Assembly (NCBI GenBank): GCA_963708675.1
Contig: CAVPTO010000003.1
Span: forward strand, 3,410,001 to 3,474,000
Source of the DNA: DATAXP01 sp963708675
Lineage (GTDB): Bacteria; Planctomycetota; Planctomycetia; Pirellulales; PNKZ01
Direction of reading: 5' to 3'
DNA length: 64,000 nt
In this document: in pieces, positions 7,698 through 15,839 of the stretch
Position numbering within the stretch: position 1 is the stretch's first letter
Layout: every line of letters begins with the position of its first letter
Translations under genes and position numbers: made by a program
Notes under the pieces: model-generated
Told to the model about the DNA's origin: nothing
The model's database searches: none
The model's input: the letters and a program-made list of their open reading frames with translations, nothing else

Positions 7698-9112
7698 GTC
7701 TTTGCCGCCGCCTTGCGCTGCTTGACGCCCTTCGGCGTGTCGGTCGCGCGGGCGGGATCGTAGTTCGGATTCGGCAGCGGCGGCTGAGCGCCGACTTGCT
7801 CGCGCCATTGATTCAGCTTCGACCGCAACTCTTGCGTCTTCTCGGGCATCGCCGTCGCCAGATCGGTCGTTTCGCTGATGTCGTCGCGAAGGTTGTACAA
7901 CTCGACTCGGCCGTCCTCGTAAAACTCGACGAGTCGCCAGTCACCCGAACGAATCGCGCTGTAAGGTGTCGCGCCGCCGGGATGATAATGCGGATAATGC
8001 CAATAGACGGTATCGCGTTTCAATCGACCGGTCTGCTTGAGCAGCGGCATCAAGCTTTCACCGTCGATCGTTTGATTCGCCTTCGGCGTGACGCCCGTGG
8101 CTTCGAGCAATGTCGGATAGAAGTCGACGCTGATCGCCGGCGTGTCACACGTCGATCCGGCTTCGACCACGCCGGGCCATTTCACGATCAACGGCACGCG
8201 CACGCCGCCTTCATACGCCGACCCTTTGCCGACGCGTGCCGGAACGTTCGACGTCGAGCCGAGCAGGCCGCCGTTATCGGAGGTGAAGATGACGATCGTA
8301 TTCTTCGACAGGTTCAACGCATCGAGCTTCGCAACCACCGTGCCGACGGCGTCGTCCACGCTTTCGACGAGACCGGCATACGTGGCGTTGTGCTGCGGCG
8401 CGGCGGAATCGGCGACGGCCTCGTATTTCGCCTTCACCTCGGGCTTCGACATCAGCGGCGTGTGCACACCGTAGTGCGGCATGTAAACGAAGAATGGACG
8501 GTCTTTATTTTGCTCAATGAACTTGCACGCTTCCGTGGCGAGTCGATCGCTCAAGAACTCTCCTTCGGGACCATCAGGCAACGTCGAGATGTTGTAGGGC
8601 GAGAAGTACGTCGGTGGCGAACCTTTGCCGGTCCCCGCCACGTTCACATCAAAGCCTTGCGTCGTCGGCCAATGCTCCTCTTCGCCGAGATGCCACTTGC
8701 CGACGCTGGCCGTCGCGTAGCCGGCCTCTTTCAAGGCGCGGCCCAGGTTCGGTACGTCGTGCGGAAGGTACTGCGTCCACTCGGGCGGCCGCAGCTTCGC
8801 CCACGGTCGATTGTGACCAGGGATCCAATCCGTAATATGCAGCCGCGCCGGATATTGCCCCGTGAGCACCGCCGCCCGCGTCGGCGAACAGACCGTGCAG
8901 GCCGAATACGCATGCGTGAACCGCATCCCTTGCTTCGCCAGCCGGTCGATGTTCGGCGTTTTGTAGAATTTCGACCCCGAGCAACTCACGTCGTTCCAAC
9001 CCATGTCGTCGATGAGCACGAGCACGACATTCGGACGATCGGCCGCAGCCAAGGCTTGCGAGACGATCAAGCCGAGAGAAAAAGCGACGATTGGGACAAG
9101 GTTTCGATACAT
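7694..9112 (-). CDS. Secreted arylsulfatase-like sulfatase (family S1)
   Basis: A 472-residue type I sulfatase with a signal peptide (residues 1-23, 'IVAFSLGLIVSQALAA'). It has the metal start 'RPNVVLVLIDDMGWND', a canonical formylglycine motif 'CSPTR' (Cys75) followed by 'AAVLTGQYP', a second metal site 'FTSDNGG', and the 'ELYNLRDDISETTDLA' end. It belongs to a different subfamily from the two downstream sulfatases and is closer to arylsulfatase A-type enzymes. It heads the sulfatase unit and overlaps the next gene by 4 bases. The basic tail 'KGVKQRKAAAKT' is a common planctomycete sulfatase feature. Confidence 0.92.
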   Translation of the reverse strand: MYRNLVPIVAFSLGLIVSQALAAADRPNVVLVLIDDMGWNDVSCSGSKFYKTPNIDRLAKQGMRFTHAYSACTVCSPTRAAVLTGQYPARLHITDWIPGHNRPWAKLRPPEWTQYLPHDVPNLGRALKEAGYATASVGKWHLGEEEHWPTTQGFDVNVAGTGKGSPPTYFSPYNISTLPDGPEGEFLSDRLATEACKFIEQNKDRPFFVYMPHYGVHTPLMSKPEVKAKYEAVADSAAPQHNATYAGLVESVDDAVGTVVAKLDALNLSKNTIVIFTSDNGGLLGSTSNVPARVGKGSAYEGGVRVPLIVKWPGVVEAGSTCDTPAISVDFYPTLLEATGVTPKANQTIDGESLMPLLKQTGRLKRDTVYWHYPHYHPGGATPYSAIRSGDWRLVEFYEDGRVELYNLRDDISETTDLATAMPEKTQELRSKLNQWREQVGAQPPLPNPNYDPARATDTPKGVKQRKAAAKT

Positions 9113-9146
9113 AGCAAAGCCACTGGATGGAATGATCGCCGCCCCT

Positions 9147-9152
9147 AGTATA
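9147..9152 (-). promoter_or_regulatory. Possible -10 box for the sulfatase unit
   Basis: On the minus strand TATACT, preceded by a T-run, lies 35 bases before the ATG of the first sulfatase. No good TTGACA-like box is seen 16-18 bases upstream, so this is a weak prediction. The aminotransferase upstream is on the same strand 78 bases away and could also supply transcripts. Confidence 0.3.
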
Positions 9153-9190
9153 AAAAGGACGCGTGAGTGCTTGCGATTATTCGCTGGAAA

Positions 9191-10579
9191 TCAGCGGGCA
9201 GCGGAGAGTTCCGTCATGCACTCGTCCAGGCAGTCAGCCAAAAAGTCGGCGTCGTCCTTGGTGATGCACATGGGCGGCTTGATGCGGAGCGTGTTGCCGT
9301 ACAGGCCGCCTTTGCCGATGAGCAGGCCTCGCGTTCTGCATCGCTCCATGAGGTCGGCCGCCTCGGTGTTGGCGGGCTCTTTCGTCTTGCGATCGCGCAC
9401 GAGCTCGATGCCCAGCATCAGCCCCATGCCTCGCACTTCGCCGATGAGCGCGTGCTTTTCCTTGAGCGCGTTGAAGCGGTTCATCAGGTGTCCGCCGATT
9501 TTGAGCGAGTTGGCTTGAATGCCTTCTTCGTCGATGATTTCGAGCGTCGCGAGTCCCTGCGTCATCGAAATCGGATTGCCGCCGTAGGTGTTGAAGTGAA
9601 TGCGGTTCTTCATCATCGCGGCGATTTCCGGTCGCGTCGTGCACGCGCCCAGCGGAGCGCCGTTGCCAATGCCCTTGGCCATCGTCACCAGGTCGGGCGT
9701 CACACCGTAGTTCTCGAAGCCCCAGAACTTCGTCCCCGTGCGACCGAAGCCGCTTTGCACTTCGTCGGCAATGCACACGCCGCCATGCTTGCGAACGATG
9801 TCGTACACGATCTTGAAGTAGTCGGGGGGCGGAACGACGGTGCCGCCGACGCCTTGGATCGATTCGGCAATGAAGCACGCGACTTGGCCGCTGGTTTCGT
9901 ACTTGATGACGTTCTCGATGTCATGAGCGCACTTGAGCCCGCAACTGGGATGCTCCAATCCGTATGGACAGCGGTAGCAGTACGGGGCGAGCGCGTTCTT
10001 GATGTTGATCGTCGGGTTCTGCTTGAACTTCCACGTGCTGTGGGCCGTCAAAGCCATCGTGGCGCTCGTGCCGCCGTGGTAGGCGTTGCGAAGGCTGATG
10101 ACCTCATGGTTGCCGGTGAACTCGCGGGCTGAGAGGATCGCGACCTCGTTGGCCTCGCTGCCTGAGTTGGTGAAGTACGTCACCGACAGATTCGAGTCAG
10201 CGGGGAAGTGCTCGGCCAACTTCTCGGCGAACAGGCCAATCGTCGGGTGGATGTAAATCGTCGTGACATGCTGCAGCTTGCCGACTTGCTCGCGAACGCG
10301 CTCAACGATCTTCGGATGGCAGTGCCCCACGGAGACGGTGACGATGCCGGCGAAGGCGTCGAGATACTGCTTGCCCGTTTCGTCCCACAGGTACTGCATG
10401 TGCCCTTCGACCAGCAGTAGCGGATCCTTGTAATAGGTCACGAGTCCCGGCGTGACATACTTCTGCCGCAGCGCGAGGACTTCACTCTTCGTAGGTCCGT
10501 CGTACTCCGACGGCTTGTGATCGCTGACCGGAAGCGGAACGTAACTGCGCTTCGGTGCGCGGGATTCGCTGATCGACAT
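9191..10579 (-). CDS. Class III PLP-dependent aminotransferase (AGXT2-like)
   Basis: A 462-residue fold-type I class III aminotransferase. It has the PLP phosphate-binding 'TNSGSEA' (138-143 region), the cofactor Asp272 in 'ADEVQSGFGRTG', and Schiff-base Lys302 in 'TMAKGIGNGAPLGA'. Length and motifs fit the alanine-glyoxylate aminotransferase 2 / omega-aminotransferase group; the amino donor cannot be fixed from sequence. A Cys-rich insertion 'YCYRCPYGLEHPSCGLKC' (C201, C204, C213, C217) is unusual. The ATG at 10579 has a strong GGAGG 7 bases upstream. The protein is soluble and cytoplasmic, without a signal peptide. Confidence 0.88.
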   Translation of the reverse strand: MSISESRAPKRSYVPLPVSDHKPSEYDGPTKSEVLALRQKYVTPGLVTYYKDPLLLVEGHMQYLWDETGKQYLDAFAGIVTVSVGHCHPKIVERVREQVGKLQHVTTIYIHPTIGLFAEKLAEHFPADSNLSVTYFTNSGSEANEVAILSAREFTGNHEVISLRNAYHGGTSATMALTAHSTWKFKQNPTINIKNALAPYCYRCPYGLEHPSCGLKCAHDIENVIKYETSGQVACFIAESIQGVGGTVVPPPDYFKIVYDIVRKHGGVCIADEVQSGFGRTGTKFWGFENYGVTPDLVTMAKGIGNGAPLGACTTRPEIAAMMKNRIHFNTYGGNPISMTQGLATLEIIDEEGIQANSLKIGGHLMNRFNALKEKHALIGEVRGMGLMLGIELVRDRKTKEPANTEAADLMERCRTRGLLIGKGGLYGNTLRIKPPMCITKDDADFLADCLDECMTELSAAR

Positions 10580-10666
10580 TCGGGAACCTCCTGCAAGACG
10601 GGCGGATCGAGCGTATTCTAGTACCGAGCGACGCGGTTTCCTACACTTTCACCGGTCGTCAACATC

Positions 10667-10710
10667 TAGCCGCGTCGCTCGCCGAAGCGCGGGGCAAGCC
10701 CCGCGGCTAA
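10667..10710. repeat. Family E palindromic intergenic element (TAGCCG...CGGCTAA)
   Basis: Begins TAGCCGCG and ends CGCGGCTAA with an inner GGGGC/GCCCC hairpin. Related elements occur at 15778, 30111, 37390 and 63756, with half copies at 41682 and 55706. This one lies in the divergent gap between the aminotransferase and the monooxygenase. Confidence 0.7.
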
Positions 10711-10721
10711 CAAATGCGAGC

Positions 10722-12032
10722 ATGACCTCAACACTTCCTTATTGCGTTCTCGGTGCCGGAAGTTCGGGACTGGCCGTCGCGAAGAACCTCAAGCAACTCG
10801 GCGTGCCGTTCGAATGTCTCGAGCGCGAAGACGACGTCGGCGGCAACTGGTACTACGGTCGGCCTCACAGCAGCGTCTACGCCTCGACGCACCTCATCAG
10901 CTCCAAACGGCTGACCGAGTACACCGACTTTCCGATGCCGAGCGAGTATCCGCCGTACCCGCACCACACTCAGGTGTGGGAATATCTCCGCTCGTATGCG
11001 CGGCACTTCGGGCTTTATGAGCACGTTCGCTTCGGCACGACCGTCGAGCGCGTGTGGCGTGAAGGTGATGGCTGGCACGTGTCGTGCGCCGATGGCAGCG
11101 TGCGACGCTATCGAGGCGTCGCGATCGCCAACGGCCACAACTGGGATCCGCGCTGGCCTGCGATTCCCGGGCACTTCGACGGCCTCACGCTGCATTCATC
11201 GCAGTACAAGACGCCCGACGTGCTCAGCGGCAAACGTGTGCTCGTCGTCGGAGGCGGCAATTCAGGGTGCGATATCGCGGTCGAATCGGCACAGGCCGCT
11301 GCGAGGACGGTACACAGCCTGCGACGCGGCTATCACTACGTTCCGAAGTTCCTGCTCGGCAAACCCGCCGATCAGTGCGGCGAGCGCTTGTTGCGATGGC
11401 GATTGCCCATTTGGCTGCGTCGGGCCATCAGCGCGGCGCTCATTCGTGTCGCGATCGGGCCGCCGCAGCGCTACGGCCTGCCGAAGCCCGACCATCGACT
11501 GTTCGAGACTCACCCGATCATTAACTCGCAGTTGCCGTACTTCGTCGGTCATGGCCGCATCGCCGTGAAGCCCGACGTTGCCGAGTTGCTCGACGACCAT
11601 GTTCGCTTTGTCGATGGCACGATCGAACCGATCGACGTGATCGTCTACGCGACCGGGTTCAACATCACGCTGCCGTTCATCGACAAGTCGCTGCTGCATT
11701 GGAGCGACGGCAGGCCCGACCTGTATCTGAATGTGTTCCATCCGCACGACGACACACTGTGCGTGGCTGGCCTCATCCAACCCGACAGCGGCCAGTTCGG
11801 CCTCGTCGATCATCAGGCGCGGTTGATCGCGCACTTCTGGCACGCCGTCGACAATGAGGCCGCCGCTGCCGAGCGGTTTCGTCGCGACAAGGCAAAACTG
11901 CGCTGGGATCCAGGAGCGGGAATGCGCTACATCCATTCACCGCGGCACCTGTTGGAAGTCGAGCACTTCAGCTACCGCCGGCAGCTCGAACGACAGCTTG
12001 AGCGGTACTTTCTCGCGCCGCGTCCGGCGTAA
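10722..12032 (+). CDS. Flavin-containing monooxygenase
   Basis: A 436-residue class B flavoprotein monooxygenase that would use FAD, NADPH and O2 to oxygenate N, S or carbonyl groups. The FAD-binding Rossmann motif is 'VLGAGSSG' (GxGxxG at 11-16). The NADPH site is 'VVGGGNSG' (176-182). The FMO fingerprint FxGxxxHxxxY is exact at residues 152-162 (F152, G154, H158, Y162), and the 'YATGFN' motif lies near residue 306. The variant arginine/tryptophan that distinguishes Baeyer-Villiger enzymes was not identified, so the reaction type stays open. It is a single gene, divergent from the aminotransferase, with no RBS stronger than 'GCGAGC'. Confidence 0.9.
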   Translation: MTSTLPYCVLGAGSSGLAVAKNLKQLGVPFECLEREDDVGGNWYYGRPHSSVYASTHLISSKRLTEYTDFPMPSEYPPYPHHTQVWEYLRSYARHFGLYEHVRFGTTVERVWREGDGWHVSCADGSVRRYRGVAIANGHNWDPRWPAIPGHFDGLTLHSSQYKTPDVLSGKRVLVVGGGNSGCDIAVESAQAAARTVHSLRRGYHYVPKFLLGKPADQCGERLLRWRLPIWLRRAISAALIRVAIGPPQRYGLPKPDHRLFETHPIINSQLPYFVGHGRIAVKPDVAELLDDHVRFVDGTIEPIDVIVYATGFNITLPFIDKSLLHWSDGRPDLYLNVFHPHDDTLCVAGLIQPDSGQFGLVDHQARLIAHFWHAVDNEAAAAERFRRDKAKLRWDPGAGMRYIHSPRHLLEVEHFSYRRQLERQLERYFLAPRPA

Positions 12033-12080
12033 CGGTGACCACACTAACGTCGACGCCTTTTGCGACTTTCGACGAATTGC

Positions 12081-12108
12081 TTGGACCGTAAAAACCCTCT
12101 GCTACAAT
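12081..12108 (+). promoter_or_regulatory. Sigma-70 type promoter for the zincin-redoxin gene
   Basis: TTGGAC (12081-12086), a 16-base spacer and TACAAT (12103-12108), 50 bases before the ATG at 12158. Both boxes differ from consensus at one or two positions. Confidence 0.6.
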
Positions 12109-12157
12109 CGGGGGGAGACTTGCCTCCAAGCCCCCGCTTCTTGCGAGAACTCCCACC

Positions 12158-13951
12158 ATGTTGCGATGGTCACTCGCAGCGTTTATCACCTCCACGTTCA
12201 TCGCTGCCTACGCTTCAGCGCAAGCGCCGTCGGCGCCACCTCCAGGCTCGGGTGCCGCGATGGCACATGCCAACTCCGGCACGTTCAAAGGCTATCGCAT
12301 TCAGATGGTCGAGGGGTTCACAACGCTGCTCAGCGACGAGACGGTCGAGAACTTGGAATCGTCGAAGTTCAAGGTCAAACCCATCGAGGTCCTCACACAA
12401 GAACTGAAAGCCATCAGCGAAATCTTTCCGCCCGATGCGGTTCGCATGCTGCGCGGACTGCTCATCTGGGTCGATTGGGATAAGAAGCTTCCCACGCACA
12501 CCGGCCGCGGCATGACGCTGGCCTTCTACTATCCCGGCGGCCAACAGCAGGCGATCTCCGAGGGTTACCACCCACTCACGTCGAAGAACATCACGATCGT
12601 CACCATGAAGTCGTTGGTTCAATCTTCGCAGCGCGGCAACGACCGACCTTGGGGCAGTCTGCTGCTTCACGAGCTGACGCATGCCGTTCACGACCAGATG
12701 CTCGGCGACGAGAACCCGCAGATCAAAGCCGCGTACCAACAGGCGATGGAACGAAAGCTCTACGACCTGAACATGTACTGCAGCACGAACGACAAGGAGT
12801 ATTTCGCCGAGCTGACGACCTCGTACTTCGACCTTGCCGACTTTTATCCCTTCAAGCGTGCCGAGTTGAAGAAGCACGACCCGATCGCGCATCAGGTGAT
12901 GGAGCAAGTCTGGGGCAAGCGGCAGGTGAAAACGGCCACGACGGGCGGCGGCGAGGGCGCCGACAGCGAAGCAATGCAGGTGCGTTTGAAAGACATCGAT
13001 CTGGGCGAGCACGTCTACGGCCCCGACTATTCAGCCGACGATCTGAAGAATCGCGCCGTGGTCGTCATGTTGTGGAACCAAGGCGCCGACACCAGCATGC
13101 AAGCTTTCCCGAAGTTCAACGCCTGGTACAAGGAGCTCAACGATTTTGGGCTGGCGATCCTTGGCGTGCACCTGACGGCCAAGGGACAAGAAGGACCGCT
13201 CGAGGTGGCCGAGTCACGTGACGTGTTATTCAGCGTCACCGCGACGCCGTGGAAGGCCGGTATGCAGATCGAGGATTTCAAGCAGTTCCCGCTGTGCTTC
13301 GTGTTCGACCACACAGGCAAGTGCGTGTATCGAGGCGTGCCGTTCGATGCCGAAGAGGCCATCCGAGCAGCAACCGGCCGCGCTCTCGTCGCACGTTGCG
13401 AGGTCGACCCTTGGCCGAAGCCGTTGCAGCCGCTCGTCGATTCGCTGGCCAAGGGCAAAGCCCCGGCGATTGTGTTCGGCCAACTCTTGCCGCATACCCG
13501 TGCCGCGGATGCCGCAACAGCCGACGCCGCCAAAAAGCTCGTTGCCGAAATGACGCGCGAAGCTGAGAAGACACTGGCTCGCGCCACATCGTCTGGCGAA
13601 GCCAATCCGGTCGCCACCTATCTCGAAGTCGAACGTTTGCCGATGGTGCTCAAGGGGACAAAGCTCGCGACCGATGCCAACACGCTCATGGGCAAGCTCA
13701 AACGCTTTCCCGCCGTGCAGCTCGAACTCAAAGCGCGCCCATCGCTGCTGTCGATCGAAAAGATCGAAGCTGAATTGAGCACCAAGCCCGGCGCCTACAA
13801 TCCGACGCTCGACTACTTCCGCAAGGACAATGCAGCATTGCTGCAACAACTCCAGAACGGTGTCACGCTGATGAAGAAGTCGTGGCCTGACGCACAGGCG
13901 ACGAAGCAGGCCCTGAAAACTGCCGATCGCTACGCGGTCAAAGTTCGCTGA
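12158..13951 (+). CDS. Secreted zincin-like protein fused to a cysteine-less redoxin-like domain
   Basis: A 597-residue protein with a signal peptide (1-21, 'SLAAFITSTFIAAYASA'). Residues about 45-240 form a zincin-like domain with 'HELTHAVHD' (H171, E172, H175) and a downstream acidic motif 'NDKEYFAEL' (E214/E218). This pairing is seen in gluzincins of the anthrax-lethal-factor/M34-like type. From about residue 275 a thioredoxin/AhpC-like fold follows ('AVVVMLWNQGADTSMQAFPK', 'PLCFVFDHTGKCVYRGVP'), but the CxxC or peroxidatic Cys position reads 'GADTSM'. A helical tail of about 150 residues ends the protein. Peptidase activity is plausible; redox activity is unlikely. A promoter lies just upstream. 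Confidence 0.7.
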   Translation: MLRWSLAAFITSTFIAAYASAQAPSAPPPGSGAAMAHANSGTFKGYRIQMVEGFTTLLSDETVENLESSKFKVKPIEVLTQELKAISEIFPPDAVRMLRGLLIWVDWDKKLPTHTGRGMTLAFYYPGGQQQAISEGYHPLTSKNITIVTMKSLVQSSQRGNDRPWGSLLLHELTHAVHDQMLGDENPQIKAAYQQAMERKLYDLNMYCSTNDKEYFAELTTSYFDLADFYPFKRAELKKHDPIAHQVMEQVWGKRQVKTATTGGGEGADSEAMQVRLKDIDLGEHVYGPDYSADDLKNRAVVVMLWNQGADTSMQAFPKFNAWYKELNDFGLAILGVHLTAKGQEGPLEVAESRDVLFSVTATPWKAGMQIEDFKQFPLCFVFDHTGKCVYRGVPFDAEEAIRAATGRALVARCEVDPWPKPLQPLVDSLAKGKAPAIVFGQLLPHTRAADAATADAAKKLVAEMTREAEKTLARATSSGEANPVATYLEVERLPMVLKGTKLATDANTLMGKLKRFPAVQLELKARPSLLSIEKIEAELSTKPGAYNPTLDYFRKDNAALLQQLQNGVTLMKKSWPDAQATKQALKTADRYAVKVR

Positions 13952-14080
13952 CCGTTTCGGCGAAAAGCCCGTCGATTCAATAGGGTGCAGGCACCGGCAG
14001 CACCCGTCGAAGCGCCTCCCGCGGCGATTTCGGCATTGTCCCGCGCGGCACGTCGCCGATACGATTCGCCAACACAGAAA

Positions 14081-14203
14081 CCCCTCTCCCTCCGGGAGAG
14101 GGTGGTTCGCCGCAGGCGAACCGGGTGAGGGCGGGTTGATGGCGTATAGCGATCCACCCGCCCTCATCCGGCCTTCGGCCACCTTCTCCCAAAGGGAGAA
14201 GGG
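14081..14203. repeat. Family B palindromic element (CTCTCCC...GGGAGAAGGG)
   Basis: Starts CCCCTCTCCCTCCGGGAGAG, runs through GGTGAGGGCGGG and mirrors back as CCCGCCCTCATCC...CTTCTCCC...GGGAGAAGGG. It contains nested small hairpins. Other copies: 25560, 35381 (left half), 43111, 52964 and 53141. It fills most of the gap before the C25-type gene. Confidence 0.85.
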
Positions 14204-14236
14204 CAGCCGTAGAACGCTCACATCTATTGAGTCCAC

Positions 14237-15766
14237 ATGCCCGCCGCACTGCTCCTCGTTCTCGCGCTCACAGCCCAACCGACGCCGCGCTACACGGTCA
14301 TCGTGGGACCCGAAGGCATGCGCTCGGCAATGGTGCCGTGGACGCAACATCGCATCGCGCAGGGGCACGCTATCCGCGGTGTCACCAGTGACGGCACGGC
14401 CGAGAACGTTCGCGCGCGCATCGCGGCCGCGGTGCCGCCTGGCTCGCTCGAAAGCGTCGTCCTGTTGGGTGACGTTCCGATCGTGCCAACGTTCTATCCT
14501 GCCGCAAAGGTGAACATTCACTTCGGCTCCGAGTCCACCATCGCCAGCGACAACCCCTACGGCGACTTCGACGCCGACGGCATCCCCGAGGTTGCGGTCG
14601 GCCGATTGCCTGCCGACTCGCCTGCCGAGCTGAGTCGCATGATGGGCAAGATTCTCAAGTACGAGAACTCGGTCGATCTCGGCTCGTGGCGGCGTCGCAT
14701 CAACTTCATCGCCGGCGTCGGTGGCATGGGAGCCTTGGCCGACATGGCCATGGAAGCCGCGACGAAGTCGATCCTTTGCGAGTCGATCCCCGCCGCGTAT
14801 GCCACGACGATGACCTACGCGAGTTGGCAAAGTCCGTACTGCCCGGCGCCTTCGCTATTCCGCGACGCCACGCTCGCGCGGCTCAACGAGGGCTGCCTGT
14901 TTTGGGTCTATCTCGGCCACGGACATTGGCGACACGTCGATGCCGTGCAAGTGCCGCAAGGCGTGCATCCGATTCTCAGTTGCAGCGACGCCTCGCAGAT
15001 TCGTTCGACGAGTGGCGCGCCTGTCGCGCTTTTCTTGGCTTGTTACACCGGCGCGTTCGACGCGCCGCAAGATTGCCTGGCCGAGGAGATGCTTCGCACG
15101 CCGGCCGGACCCGTTGCCGTGATCAGTGGGTCGCGCGTGACGATGCCTTACGCGATGGCCGTGCTCGGCACCGAGATGCTCGAAGAACTGTTCGCGCACC
15201 AACGCGAGACGCTGGGCGAGATCGTCCTGAACGCGAAGCGAAACTCGATGCTCAAGCCTCGCGACGATGCTCGTAGTCGCATTCTCGACGGCGTCGCCCG
15301 CATGCTGAACCCTGCAAAAACCGATTTGGCCGACGAGCGGGCCGAGCACGTGCTGCTGTTCAACTTGCTTGGCGATCCGCTGCTGCGACTGCGACATCCC
15401 GCCGAGGCCGACGTCCATGTCAGCGGCAACGCGCGACGCGGTGGAACTCTGCAAGTGCGGGTTCACAGCCCGATCGCCGAGGGGCAAGCCACCGTCGAAT
15501 TGGTCGTCCGTCGCGACCGGTTGACGTTCGCCGCCGAATCGCGCCCCACCTACGACTCGTCGCCGCTGGGGCAGGTCGCGTATCAGCAACAGTACGAACG
15601 CGCGATTGACGCACGACTCGCGTCAAGCGATGTCACGTTCGACCGCCAAACGTTCAATGTTTCGCTACCCGTTCCCGATGACGCCAGCGGCCCTTGCCAC
15701 GTGCGCGTGTACATCAACGGCAAAGACGACTTCGCCATCGGCTCAGCCGACGTTGCGATCGAGTAA
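14237..15766 (+). CDS. Gingipain-like cysteine protease (family C25)
   Basis: A 509-residue protein with a short hydrophobic N-terminus (residues 2-13) that may act as a signal peptide. The C25 caspase-like fold is visible: 'VVLLGDVPIVPTFY', the 'NPYGDFDADGIPEVAVGRLP' segment, catalytic His228 in 'VYLGHGHW' and catalytic Cys269 in 'FLACYTGAFD'. This is the order seen in gingipains. A C-terminal Ig-like domain (about 390-509, 'VHVSGNARRGGTLQVRVHSP') matches the IgSF domain that follows the catalytic domain in that family. The long N-terminal propeptide and the adhesin domains of gingipains are missing. It is probably periplasmic or secreted; specificity is unknown. Confidence 0.82.
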   Translation: MPAALLLVLALTAQPTPRYTVIVGPEGMRSAMVPWTQHRIAQGHAIRGVTSDGTAENVRARIAAAVPPGSLESVVLLGDVPIVPTFYPAAKVNIHFGSESTIASDNPYGDFDADGIPEVAVGRLPADSPAELSRMMGKILKYENSVDLGSWRRRINFIAGVGGMGALADMAMEAATKSILCESIPAAYATTMTYASWQSPYCPAPSLFRDATLARLNEGCLFWVYLGHGHWRHVDAVQVPQGVHPILSCSDASQIRSTSGAPVALFLACYTGAFDAPQDCLAEEMLRTPAGPVAVISGSRVTMPYAMAVLGTEMLEELFAHQRETLGEIVLNAKRNSMLKPRDDARSRILDGVARMLNPAKTDLADERAEHVLLFNLLGDPLLRLRHPAEADVHVSGNARRGGTLQVRVHSPIAEGQATVELVVRRDRLTFAAESRPTYDSSPLGQVAYQQQYERAIDARLASSDVTFDRQTFNVSLPVPDDASGPCHVRVYINGKDDFAIGSADVAIE

Positions 15767-15777
15767 ATCGTCACCGC

Positions 15778-15828
15778 TTAGCCGCCGCGTCCACGCGGCG
15801 GACTCCGGGTAGTGGACGACCCGGCTAA
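15778..15828. repeat. Family E palindromic intergenic element
   Basis: TTAGCCGCCGCGTCCACG...CGGCTAAA between two convergent genes, with inner stem CCGCGTCCACGCGG. The copy at 63756 is nearly identical (GTCCAC, TCCGGGT, GTGGACGACCCGG). Confidence 0.8.
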
Positions 15829-15839
15829 ACCAACATTGG

